The notes below the pieces were generated by a model, which was not told the DNA's origin, did not search any database, and was given only the letters and a program-made list of their open reading frames with translations. A stretch of 64,000 nt of DNA, taken from Saprospiraceae bacterium (GTDB lineage Bacteria; Bacteroidota; Bacteroidia; Chitinophagales; Saprospiraceae). Positions 7,980 to 18,500 of the stretch are shown piece after piece. Location: positions 149,972 to 213,971 of the forward strand of contig JANQSS010000112.1 of assembly GCA_028279185.1 (NCBI GenBank). Direction: 5' to 3'. How positions within the stretch are numbered: the first letter of the stretch is position 1; each line of letters opens with the position of its first letter. Position numbers and translations under genes: made by a program.

Positions 7980-8420
7980 TTATGCCCCAGGAGTACTTTC
8001 AATTAAGCAAGTCATACTCGCTCCTGGATAACCTAAGTTGTCTATAACACATGTTGAGCCCCTTATAGATTGCCACTTGGCCACAATAGAACATGGTGTG
8101 TTTTGTGCCTGAATTGGGAGTATACCCATTAGAGTAAATGGATTTCTTCCTGCGCTATGAGGATTTTGAAAACTACTTGTAAAAGCACCAGAAGCAATTA
8201 ACTCTTGACTCTCTTGGAATACTTGCCATAAACTAAAATTGATTCCTGGATAATTACTTCCAATTGCGTAAGGTGCAGGAACGTTTAAAGTAACGACGGC
8301 CGTAACTGTTCCAGTGATAAAACCAGGTGGAACATCAATTTGTAATCCGGGAATAGCAACCCAGGCTTCGGATGTAGTAGATGCCGGTTGAATTGTTGCG
8401 TCATAAAATAAGGTCCCCAT
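7980..8420 (-). CDS. Hypothetical protein on the tRNA-Asp island
   Basis: 146 residues with normal protein-like composition and an ATG start, and the only intact-looking gene of useful length between the two tRNA-Asp repeats. It is rich in Ala, Ser, Pro and Thr, with beta-strand-like runs (FITGTVTAVVTLNVPAPYAI), two Cys pairs near the C-terminus and no clear signal peptide or membrane helix. I do not recognise the family. Alternating hydrophobic patterns suggest a small beta-sandwich. The neighbours are decayed, so it may be cargo left behind by the element. Whether it is still expressed is unclear; its leader (8421-8470) is A/T rich with no obvious promoter. Confidence 0.55.
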   Translation of the reverse strand: MGTLFYDATIQPASTTSEAWVAIPGLQIDVPPGFITGTVTAVVTLNVPAPYAIGSNYPGINFSLWQVFQESQELIASGAFTSSFQNPHSAGRNPFTLMGILPIQAQNTPCSIVAKWQSIRGSTCVIDNLGYPGASMTCLIESTPGA

Positions 8421-9240
8421 AGTTTTTTTGATTTAATATTGAAAGTAAATGATGGCTCAACCTCTGAGAAATATAAAATACAGACAGTCGTAATTTAAAC
8501 GTATTTTCGAATAAACACTAGAGTATAAACACCCTTTCTTATAAATAGTACAAATACTGTAAATTGGTGTATATATACCTAAATTCATTATGGCTCGGTA
8601 TTAGAAACTTTCTTTTACTCTTGAAACTTTCCTTATGCAGTTCACAAAGTCTTTGAAGTGATTTAAGTAACTACGTGAACTATTCAAAGCACAGTTCAAA
8701 CGGAATACTTTACCCATGATTATTGAACATACAGAGGTAAGAATGCTGAAGTAAAATTCTGGCCTTCAAGTCAACATCTGAGAAATTTGTCATAAAAGAC
8801 TATTTTCAAAACTACAGTTGGAATTAAGATATACTCGGCATATCCGATTCTCACTCCCCTTTATTGACACAAAATGTTTGTAAATTTATATTAGTGCGCT
8901 ATGAATCAACTGAGAATATTGCTGATTTTATTTGCCTCCGTCAGCATATTCACTGCCCTCGATTAAAGTGTCTATATAACCATCGGGCAAAAAGCATCAT
9001 TTATCCTCTTGCCGAATGGTTAAGAATGTATCCAAGAAACTCGTTGGTGTTTCAGCTATAAATTATTACAAGCCTTCTTCACGTGAAATTTGCAAACCTC
9101 CGGCCAAAAATTCGTTGCAAAATAATTACTCGAGCTCAAATAAAGTCGTGGGAGAAGAAATCTCCATTCAGTGCAAGAGCACATCAATTAATAATAAACG
9201 TATCGGGTATAAATGATGAATTATTTGATAAAAACCTAAG
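8421..9240. other. Gene-poor stretch inside the tRNA-Asp island
   Basis: About 820 bases with no convincing gene. Overlapping plus-strand frames between 8864 and 9352 (65, 66 and 89 codons) look like chance or decayed coding sequence: they overlap one another, have biased composition and match nothing I know. The element has probably been eroded here. Confidence 0.6.
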
Positions 9241-9577
9241 TTACACTTGTACAATTCCATTAACAACTTCTACTTCAACAAAATTATCTCCGTCGTTCTC
9301 TCCCATTCCACTGGCTATTAAGTGTACGTTGTCCAGTTTGTCGTACATATAATTGCTTGACCAGCTAGCGGCCCCAACATCTCCAGCAAAAAAATATACA
9401 GGCATATTCAAAGTATCTAACTTTGGGTGTAGTTGAATTTGTTTTGACACGGTCAAAGTTGCAGACAGAAATATTCATAATAGGAATAATTGCGCATTTG
9501 CCACAATTATACTGATCTATGCACCTAATCTAGTACTTATCGATGCGGCATATGTTTTAGGTGATGCGCCGTTTGTT
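9241..9577 (-). pseudogene. Decayed gene of unknown family next to the second att copy
   Basis: One minus-strand frame can be read from about 9577 down to the stop at 9241. It begins TNGASPKTYAASISTRLGA, meets TAG and then TGA, and continues through HPKLDTLNMPVYFFAGDVG to VEVEVVNGIVQV. The last 71 codons are open from a TTG at 9456. The protein-like character on both sides of the stops, all in the same frame, argues for a gene inactivated by point mutations rather than a short real gene. No family is recognised. It lies just inside the right-hand tRNA-Asp repeat, as expected for the inner edge of an integrated element. Confidence 0.5.
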
Positions 9578-9586
9578 TTCGTATAT

Positions 9587-9636
9587 CCTGCCTGTCACGC
9601 AGGGGGTCGCGAATTCGAGTCTCGTCCGGATCGCTT
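9587..9636 (+). repeat. att-like direct repeat, copy 2 (truncated tRNA-Asp 3' end)
   Basis: 48 of 50 bases match 7547-7596. Only the anticodon arm, variable loop, T arm and 3' acceptor strand are present; the 5' acceptor and D arm are missing, and the acceptor strand carries a C-to-T change. It therefore cannot make a tRNA. It also has its own terminator just downstream, as expected for the original tRNA tail displaced by an insertion. Confidence 0.85.
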
Positions 9637-9643
9637 AAAAATC

Positions 9644-9678
9644 AAGGAGCTATTTTTGAAAAACTATAACTCCTTTTT
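9644..9678 (+). terminator. Terminator after the truncated tRNA-Asp copy
   Basis: AAGGAG-C-TAT (9644-9653) pairs with ATA-A-CTCCTT (one mismatch) followed by a T run. Its position after the tRNA fragment mirrors the terminator at 7604-7640, though the sequence differs. Confidence 0.7.
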
Positions 9679-9719
9679 ATTTTCAAAAATATGGTGACTT
9701 GATGGAAAACAATGTGCAT

Positions 9720-10007
9720 CCATTATGGGCACTGAATGCAAGTGCTTTGAACCATATCGCATCGCACTTGTAAAGTCGCTCACCGTGTCTTCCGTAGCAG
9801 CATCCGATAAATCATACCGTGCAGATATCAACTGCATCTTAAATTATAGCAAGGGATTATAAGTTTTCGTACCACGTTCTTTCTTTCCTGTCTTATAAAT
9901 CTTCTTCAGTTCCTTTTCTATTGGGACCCAGTTTACAAGCTTATCCATTTGTGTAAAAAAATATTGTGAGAAGCCTTCTTATCCTCGTATTGACTCAACC
10001 AACTCAT
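9720..10007 (-). pseudogene. Remnant of an IS5-type transposase, N-terminal part
   Basis: Reading the minus strand from an ATG at 10007 gives MSWLSQYEDKKASHNIFF, then a one-base slip in a homopolymer, then MDKLVNWVPIEKELKKIYK from 9948. A TAA follows at 9846-9844, after which the same frame continues with MQLISARYDLSDAATEDTVS and SAMRYG. These are the N-terminal helices of IS5-family transposases (DUF772 region), which carry a 'PIEKEL..IYK' segment followed by 'RYGLSD..TE'. The catalytic DDE core is absent and no terminal inverted repeats are seen. The relic sits just outside the right-hand tRNA-Asp repeat. Confidence 0.75.
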
Positions 10008-10393
10008 TCCTATTCTATTTTCATTTCTGTATGATATTTTCAACTACAAAATACCTTTTTAAAACCTGATTTACTCCTCTTTATATCATCCTTTCCGATC
10101 TCTTTAATGTAAAGTTCTCTCTTTGGTTTAAGTGAATTCCAAAGGGCCAGAAGAGCATTGGATTCACTTCATAGTAAAAAAAGCAGCTGAAGCTGGTTAC
10201 GAAATTTTCATTCGTTCGACAAATTCCTCAATTGCCATAATCACTGGATGAAAACCGGAAAACCCTATGCATAGATTTGGTGATAGACCTAAATAAAAAC
10301 TGGCCTGAAAATGAACAAGCTATTTAAAACTAATACCAAGGGACAATCAAGTGTAGCATATAAAATGTATCAATTTAAAAAAGAAATAAGATT
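10008..10393. other. Non-coding stretch with degenerate coding traces
   Basis: No intact gene. A plus-strand frame at about 10135-10245 reads GPEEHWIHFIVKKAAEAG followed by YEIFIRSTNSSIAIITG before a stop. The second half shares 30 of 31 bases with 19498-19528 (see the repeat entries). The promoter of the VWA gene should lie at the right end; no consensus match is evident. Confidence 0.5.
10193..10223 (+). repeat. 31-bp repeat, copy 1, before the VWA/RHS gene pair
   Basis: 30 of 31 bases are identical to 19498-19528. Both copies can be read as GYEIFI-x-ST in the plus direction. The two copies flank the VWA and RHS genes, about 9.3 kb apart. Confidence 0.8.
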
Positions 10394-12451
10394 ATGAACT
10401 ACTACCTACTGTTTGCGACCTTACTGATCTTTGGCCAGCTGAATGGCCAATCCAGCTACTTCGTTCCTGGGAATTTATTCATTGTGGGATACGATAATGA
10501 AATTGACTCTAATGGCAGCGATCTCATCGTCCTTCATAATATTATTCCTATTGATCCCGGAGATCATTTTTTGATTACTGACATGACATACCAAAACGAA
10601 ACACATCCACTCTGGATATCAGAAGGAGGAAGCCCATCCTATGCCCGTATAGAATACACCGGTGATGACCGCATAGAGGCAAATTCGAACTTAAGCCTGT
10701 ATTTGAATATTTCCGCAAATCAAATGGATCAGATTCAAATCAAAATGCAGGAAATGGATATTAGCTCTTCATTTAACACCGATATTTTTGGAGATTTTAC
10801 AGGTTTGTCTACTCAAGGGAGTTCGAACCTATACCTATATCAGGGAGAATGGAATGCTTATGAAGAAGACTGGATATTAAACGGCCACTACATTGCCGGA
10901 TTAGTGCTTGAGGGCCAAGCAGAATTGGACATTCCGGAAGACGCGTCAAATACAACCATCAAACTACCTCAAGGAGATGAGTCGGGTTGGGGCGTCTTGT
11001 TGTGCGACAGCATTCCCTATTTGTGCACGTTTGGTGATATTGCTGTTGATCCATTTATGTGGAATTATACCACTGGTGATAATAAAAATAATATCGAAGG
11101 CGAAGGCGGAACGGGAGGTGTAGAGCCTTGTGATCCGATTTTAGTTTTTCCAGAGTGCACTTCTGTTAAAATCGAAGAAGTATCATGCGAAAGTGATTGT
11201 CATGACGTCATTTTCTTGTTAGATAATTCGGGAAGCATAAGCAGAGGAGGAGATCCAAGTGAAATGGATCAGGTGTTAGGGACTTTGGCACAAACTGTTC
11301 ATGGATTGGACGATCAGGTTGCGGACCTCAGATATGCCGTTGCCCAATTTGCCAATTCAGGAGATTATGATTTAACCCTTGGTTTTACAGACGATGCTTC
11401 GTTAGTTGATCAGCTGACCTTTGCATATCCACCAGGTTTGGGTACGGATGTTCGTTGTGCCGTCAATAATGTATTAGCTGATATAAGCGGTGGCATATTA
11501 AGCACAAGAGAAGAGTGTATTAATTCTTTTGTTCTATTAACGGATGCTGTTCAAGGAACTCCGGTAATAGGTGAAACAGATTATTTCGAAGAGCACTGTC
11601 TTTCTTACTCGACCAACGATCTTTTTGATGTATACAATTCCGTCAAACAGGCCTTGGATGTTACCGTAGTATGGTTTTCAGGAGGACAACAAGACCAATT
11701 AAGTGAAGAAATATGTGCAGCAATAGCCTCTCAAGGAGGAGGATATAGTGGATCAGTATTTGACAATCCTTATGATCCCGATTATCAGCTTTTACCTCGG
11801 CAATTTTATTCTACAGATTTCGCTCAAGGTGTTCCTGGTCTTGCAGATTCTCTTAATGATTGCGGAATTTTGAGTATAGAGATTGACCGTTATTGCATTA
11901 ACGGTTATCCGATTTGGCAGGCATTAGATGGTGGATTTATTAGTGGAGAAAGTGAAGGGGTAACAGAGGTGAGGACCAATGGAGTTGGTACCTATACGGT
12001 GGAAGTATTTTGCGATAATCAATGTGTGCTAAGAGATACTTTAATCACAGAACCAGAGGAATCGGCAGAGAAACAGTCAACTCCAGATCCGGGCAAGAAT
12101 ACCAGTCCATTTTTATATGTAAACGGTCATTTTCTTACACTTTTCGAATACCATCAATTCCTGGAAGATCCGGAATTCACTTTGTCAAAAGTATCATGGG
12201 AAGACCCTATATCTATTTACCCTAATCCTACAACAACAGAAGCTTATATACTGCTCCCCGAAGAGTTCGAAAGAATAGAAGAAATATCTATTAGAACCTC
12301 AAGAGGTCAAAGAATTAAATCTTTGATTCCCCAGTATGCCAATGCAAATCAAATTAAAGTGAATACTGAAGATCTAACTGTCGGACTATATTTTATCACA
12401 CTTCGAACAGATAAAAATCAATATCAGAAAACACTTATGATCTCCAAATAA
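10394..12451 (+). CDS. Secreted VWA-domain protein with T9SS type A sorting domain
   Basis: 685 residues with a Sec signal (MNYYLLFATLLIFGQLNG). Residues ~22-240 form a beta-rich N-terminal domain with DPGDHFLITDM. Residues ~268-450 are a von Willebrand type A domain whose metal-binding MIDAS motif DNSGSIS is intact, with the later conserved Thr/Asp also visible (GTDVRCAV, LLTDAV). A Cys-containing linker follows, and residues ~605-685 are a T9SS type A sorting domain (IYPNPTTTEAYIL ending YQKTLMISK). The protein should be exported to the cell surface and bind protein or glycan ligands through the VWA domain with a divalent metal. The RHS gene follows after 49 bases without a terminator, so the two are probably one transcript, and the VWA protein may help present or process the RHS protein (inference). 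Confidence 0.87.
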   Translation: MNYYLLFATLLIFGQLNGQSSYFVPGNLFIVGYDNEIDSNGSDLIVLHNIIPIDPGDHFLITDMTYQNETHPLWISEGGSPSYARIEYTGDDRIEANSNLSLYLNISANQMDQIQIKMQEMDISSSFNTDIFGDFTGLSTQGSSNLYLYQGEWNAYEEDWILNGHYIAGLVLEGQAELDIPEDASNTTIKLPQGDESGWGVLLCDSIPYLCTFGDIAVDPFMWNYTTGDNKNNIEGEGGTGGVEPCDPILVFPECTSVKIEEVSCESDCHDVIFLLDNSGSISRGGDPSEMDQVLGTLAQTVHGLDDQVADLRYAVAQFANSGDYDLTLGFTDDASLVDQLTFAYPPGLGTDVRCAVNNVLADISGGILSTREECINSFVLLTDAVQGTPVIGETDYFEEHCLSYSTNDLFDVYNSVKQALDVTVVWFSGGQQDQLSEEICAAIASQGGGYSGSVFDNPYDPDYQLLPRQFYSTDFAQGVPGLADSLNDCGILSIEIDRYCINGYPIWQALDGGFISGESEGVTEVRTNGVGTYTVEVFCDNQCVLRDTLITEPEESAEKQSTPDPGKNTSPFLYVNGHFLTLFEYHQFLEDPEFTLSKVSWEDPISIYPNPTTTEAYILLPEEFERIEEISIRTSRGQRIKSLIPQYANANQIKVNTEDLTVGLYFITLRTDKNQYQKTLMISK

Positions 12452-12500
12452 GGGCTCAGTACATCGACTTATCCTAGATATCAAATTAAAAATCTGTAAA

Positions 12501-15500
12501 ATGAAAAATACAATTCTTTCATTAGTTCTAATCGTATGCGCTTACGTTTTGCTAAGTGCACAAAGTACTCCGATATCCGGAGTGGCAAAGCCTTCTCCCA
12601 ACGCCAGTTCAATTCCTAAATTTGAAACGGGTGTGAACTTGTTCACCGGTGCAGCAACCATTGGCTTACCCTTGATGACGGTGTCTGCTGATAATGTTAG
12701 TTTGCCTATGTCCCTAAACTATACTTCCACTCAGGGAGTACCAGTCGGTATGATCGCCTCTAATGTCGGACTGGGTTGGAATCTAAATGCAGGAGGTGTG
12801 ATTACTCGTGAAGTCAAACATCTACCAGATGATGCTTATTCCATCGATTTTTATGGTTGGGAACAAATCTCAAGTGTTGGCTATCTCTATAAGAGAGGAA
12901 AGGTGGATTATTTATACAATACTGACCCCATTCAATATACAGACGATGAAGAAGAGGACTTAAGGGATAACAGGTTCGATAGAGAACCCGATGTTTTTCA
13001 TTTTTCTGTAGGTGGATATTCGGGAACTTTTGTCTTTGACAGGGATGGGGTTCCTCAACTCTTTTCCAAACAGGAATTAAAGATTGAGTATGAAAACGAC
13101 TCATCCTTGGATTTGATCAATGACTATGGTTTAAGTTCTACCTATTTGCAAAACCGAACATTGGGAGGAATTAAGTCCTTTACAATAACAGTTCCTGATG
13201 GCACGCAGTATGTGTTTGACAAGAGAGAGATTTCCGTAGTAGACGATGCAAACGAATTTGAAGATTATGTCTCGTTAGATATTGTAACGGAATGTAATTT
13301 TTATGGCGGTGGTCAACCCGCATTCGATATTCACTATACAGGAGATTTTAAAAATCATTATGCACAAATTAGTTCATGGTATCTGACGGAAGTCATCAGT
13401 CCCATAGGAATAGAGGAAATTAGAATTAAATACGATAAAGAAGTGACCATTGACCATTCCGTGCTTTTGCATAGCAGATGGGCCTTAGAGGTCTGTGGTA
13501 CTGGTTATGAGAATAAAGTAAATTCTCTGCGCACCTTAAGTTTAGGATGGAGATGTGATAGAATACAGTTTAAAAAAGGAGGTGCCTACTGGAATGCTGG
13601 TGTTATCAAGTTTAATTACGGAGCGGATAGAACGGATTTATTTAATGCTAATATTGGACAATCACCCAATTTGCACCCTAAAGTCCTATCTTCTATTTAT
13701 TGGGATTTTAATGGGCTTCCTTTTCAAGAAGTAGAATTTGTGACTTCGTATTTTCAAGCACCGGGTAATTGTTCGGAAGCTTGGGCCCAGACCCATTTAA
13801 ATCGCCTGCGTCTGGATCAGGTAATCATATCAGGGAATGACCTTGATGATAGTGATGCCCTTCCTCCGTACATATTTACGTATAATTCGGATTTTAATTT
13901 GCCTAGTCGACATTCCGCTCAACGCGATTGGTGGGGTTTTTACAATGCTTCCGGTGATCAATATTTATATCCTCATTTTTATCAATACGCTACAGATCAA
14001 GCAAATAATAATTTATATCAAACCCCATATCCTATTTATCGACGACCACCTCAATCTTTTTCAGGATATGAAGATATCGTACCAGGTTACCGCACTCCTC
14101 ATGATGGGGGGGAAGCGATAAAGGCGAATATTCTTACGTCTATTCAATATCCCAATGATTACAAAGAAACCTTTGATTATGAAATGAACAAAGCACATTT
14201 CAATGGTAAAGGAGAGTTTGCCGGTGGCCTTCGACTGGTGTCTATTACACCTTCCTTAGGTGCTATGAGATCCTATACTTATATTGACGACGAGGGGAAT
14301 GATTCGGGTCGAATTTTAAGTTTGCCGCAATTTGGCGATCTGGGAGATCGATGCACTTACGATAATTACTTTGGTAATTTAAAGGTCTTTTCACACAGCA
14401 GAAACGATCTGAATGCTGATCAGCTGACTGTTGCCTATAGCAAAATTAAGGAAACCATTAGTGGCTATGGATCTACCGAGACATATTTTGATATCGATGC
14501 ATACTTGGGAATTGATCAGGCTGGCTGTGACGGCCAAGGTAATTGCGCGTACTCGAGATCCTTTTACCAAACGAAAAATGGTACTAACGCCTATTATTCT
14601 TCCAGAGGTTATGCCTCTGCACCCAACCCAAATTTTGCCTGGCGACAGAGTTTGCCCAGTAAGGTAATTACTAAAAATGCAGCAGGGGACTTAGTCAGTG
14701 AGGTAATCAATACATATAAGATATTCAGATGGGATAAGATCAACGGGCTAGTAGTCCATTTCTCTCCTTCAGGCACTGATCTGAGGGCTATAGGAAAATA
14801 CTATTACTTATCTGGAGACGTCCGTTTGGAAAGCTCCACCAGTAAACAATATGACATTACCGGGCATTCTATTGAGAAGATTACGCAATACGAATACAAC
14901 AGTTCGAATCACCGTTTTCCAACTAAGGTTTATTTTACCAACAGCGACGGTCAGGTGCACAGTTCTGAGACGACTTATATCAGTGATGAGCCGATTTCAA
15001 TTAATGTTGACGCAATTCGCCAAGCGGAAATCAACAGCTGCGATAACTTTCTACATTTTTGTACACAAGCATGTGCCGGAAACTCGGCCTGTATTGCTAC
15101 TTGTGAGGCGGACCATGATGACTGTATCAACAATATTGAGAACATTATACAAAACGCAATCGATGCCTTACCAGAGCGAGAACGGACTATATATTATCTC
15201 CAAAACACTTGTAGAGGCTGGTGGCCCAGTAAAACCGTAAGTAAGATAGGCTCGACAATTACTGGTGGTACAAGATATACCTATTCCTCGGATTATGTGG
15301 ATTGTCCGGAATGCCCTTTGATTAAAAAGACAGAGGTTTATGAGCTCAATGGCTGGTATGACCAACAGGAAGTAATCAGTTATAATCACTTTGGACGGCC
15401 AACGGAAATTGATGATAGAGAAATAAACAATACAATATCAACTTACAACGGGCTTGGACTCCTAGAGACTTCTGAATATGGAGACTTTGTTACCACATAT

Positions 15501-18500
15501 TCTTACACGCCTTTCAATCAATTGTGGAAAGTTGCCAACCCTGATACCAATGAAGAGGAGTTCGAATACGATGGTCTGGGTCGTGTAAAGAAGATTAAAT
15601 CCAGGGATGGGAATATTCAGACAGAGAATATTTACACCGTGGGTACTTTTTCTACGGTAGAAACTATAACGACGATGGGAGATGGAAGTACTGTACCTGC
15701 GACTAAGGAGTGGTATGATCGTCTGGGGCGACAAAAGTTACAGTCAATTAAGGATTATACAGTGAATAACAACAACTGGGTAACTAGAACAGATTATGAT
15801 GATCTTGGGAGGGTAATCACCAGTATAGATCCTACATATATTGGAGAGACAACCCTTGCGCATGAAGCAAGTCCCGTATCGAGAAGAACTATAACCACTC
15901 CCCCATCATGGCCGCGCACTGTTCAAAGTGAATTTCACGTGAATAATGAAGATGATGCAGTAATTGGATATTCGTCAGGCAAACTTTTCAAGCAGCTTTC
16001 TATTGATGAAAATGAGAATAAGGTTGCTGTATTTACAGATCTAGCAGGCAGAAAAGTGCTAAGTCGTCAATACTTAGGGGATGAGCAAAATCCTCATTTT
16101 CTTGATACGTATTACAAATATGATAACCACGGTTTACTTGAAGAAGTAAAACAGCCGCTGGGCACAAAATTTAGCTATGAATATGATCGAAACTCCACTG
16201 GTCGCGAGGTCAAAAAAACCATACCCGGAACAGCAGCGGTGACCTTGCAGTATGATGATCGAGGATTATTGTTGAGTGAAACAGATGTAGAACACACCAT
16301 AAGTTATCAATACGATGAATATGGCAGAGTAACAGATGAATTCGTCGATAGTGAAAACATAAGCACAACGAGTTATTATGGAATCAATGATCTTCCTGTT
16401 AAGGGGTCATTGGGCCAAGTAAAAAGTGTAGATGAAAAAGTATTGAACGACGTTCAAGGGACAAGACTTATTACGACCTACTGGTATGATGATTACGGAA
16501 GACCTAAAGGCTCTTCGATGGAAAATCTGGTTGGCGGGCAAGATATCTATTCCTATACCTACGATATGCGAGATATTCTGCTTCAGACGGCTCACACCCA
16601 CAACGGTTACACGGATATAACGGTCAATATGAGTACACCGCATGATCATGGCGGACGTCAGACCGGGTTGAGCATGACGGTTGGGAACGAGGCCAAAAAT
16701 GTAGCCATATACGAATATGATGAACGCGATCTGATGGTAATGAAAAAACTAGATGTGGAGGGTCAAAGCGGCATTGAAGAAATTCCATATGGATACAACT
16801 CAAGAGCTTGGATAAGAAGTATTGGAACGAAAGGGAATTGTCCGTTTCCCAATACCCCGGATGACCAGCCCGATTTTCCAAGTCAGGATAACCTTACTTC
16901 AGGACCATCAACGATCATGTCCGCAACCATTCAGTTGGCTTTCAATCCGGAAGCATTGGATACATATGATTCGGAAGCACCGGGAGAAGATCATTCGATC
17001 ATGTTGGCACTTAGCTTGGTGGAAGAAGACGTTCAGAACGGCTCCATTTATTTGAGCTATAGGGATACGAGTTTTGTACAGTTAGGAACCAGTCCTTTGC
17101 CATCAAATCCAAATTACAGTTTTAGTCAAAATTTTGATGTAAAATACCCCAACTGTACTAAGTTATGTGAGAATGCCTTGGAAGACTTAATGCCAACCAT
17201 TCTCGGCGTTATTGGTCAACAAACCAATATTCAAAACGATGATGTTCAAGGAGCAGTTAACAATGAATTGAAGGATATCCTTGCTTCGCTGCCGGATTGC
17301 GAAGACTGCGAAGAAGAAGGGGGATTATTCTGGGAAGTGATCTCTTATCAACAGGGGCATGGTGGCGTTGAGGCGTTGCCACAATATAATGGCAATGTTT
17401 CAATGGTAGATTATGGCGTTCGCTGGAGAGCATCTGATTGTACCTATGGTTTTCAATACGACCGCGTCAATAGAATTACTAAGGCCAGATACGAAGAAGA
17501 GCTCAATCTTCAATATCCCGGCAATGGTCCCAGCAAAATCAACAAGGATATGTACAATGCCGACTTTGCATATGATGACAATGGGAATATGAATGTCATC
17601 AAGCGGAGAGGATATACCCATGGTCAATGGCCACATGGCATGAAACAAGATCAAATTGATGACGTCACCTTTTCTATTAGTAATAATTTGGTTTCAGGGG
17701 GATCAGACGTCGCCGGAAGTAGGGGATATAAAGGCGGGGGATATTCTTATCAAAATGGCAAGGTATTCACCGACGGCCACAATGGAGTGACACAAGTCCT
17801 ATACAACCATATGGATTTACCCTATTTCATTGAGACAGATAGAGGTACCATGGAAATTGTTTATGATGCAAGTGGAAATACACTACGACGCATTGTAAAA
17901 CAAAATGGACAACCCGACAAAACCTACGATTACGCAGGAAGTTTGGAGTATCAGAATCAGGAACTCATTGCTGCCCATCACGCTGAAGGTCGGTATCTCG
18001 TACAAGCAGAGCGTTGGGAATATGTGATATCCGATCACTTGGGCAACGGTCGGGTGTGGTTTTCGGACTACAACAATGATCGAAAGATCAGTACGAAGCC
18101 CAGTCTCATGGAAGTGTACCAAGAACAACATTACTATCCCTACGGGATGAAAATGGAGGGGGATTTTCTGAATGTCCAACAACCAGAGGATAGGGATAGG
18201 TACAATGGTATAGAGAATGTTACGGAATTAGGTCTGGACATTGGACTGACTTCTTACAGGGTCCATGATCCGGCCATTGGGAGATGGTGGCAGGTTGATC
18301 CGGCTGCGGAAAGCTTGAAGCATTTAAGTCCTTATAATGCAATGAATAACAACCCGATGTCGATGTCTGATCCTCAAGGAGATTTACCCTGGGCAGCAAT
18401 TGGCATCGCTGCCGCCATAGGGGGATTTAGTCAAGGTGTGAGTTCCGCAAATAATGGAGGAACATTTTTAAGTGGTTTTGCAAAGGGTGCAATTATCGGT

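Noticed and set aside
8864..9352. Three overlapping plus-strand small frames in the tRNA island
   Set aside because: They overlap one another and an opposite-strand relic, and none has protein-like patterning or a known family.
9587..9636. Second tRNA-Asp gene
   Set aside because: The 5' acceptor strand and D arm are missing and the remaining acceptor strand is mutated; it is a truncated duplicate.
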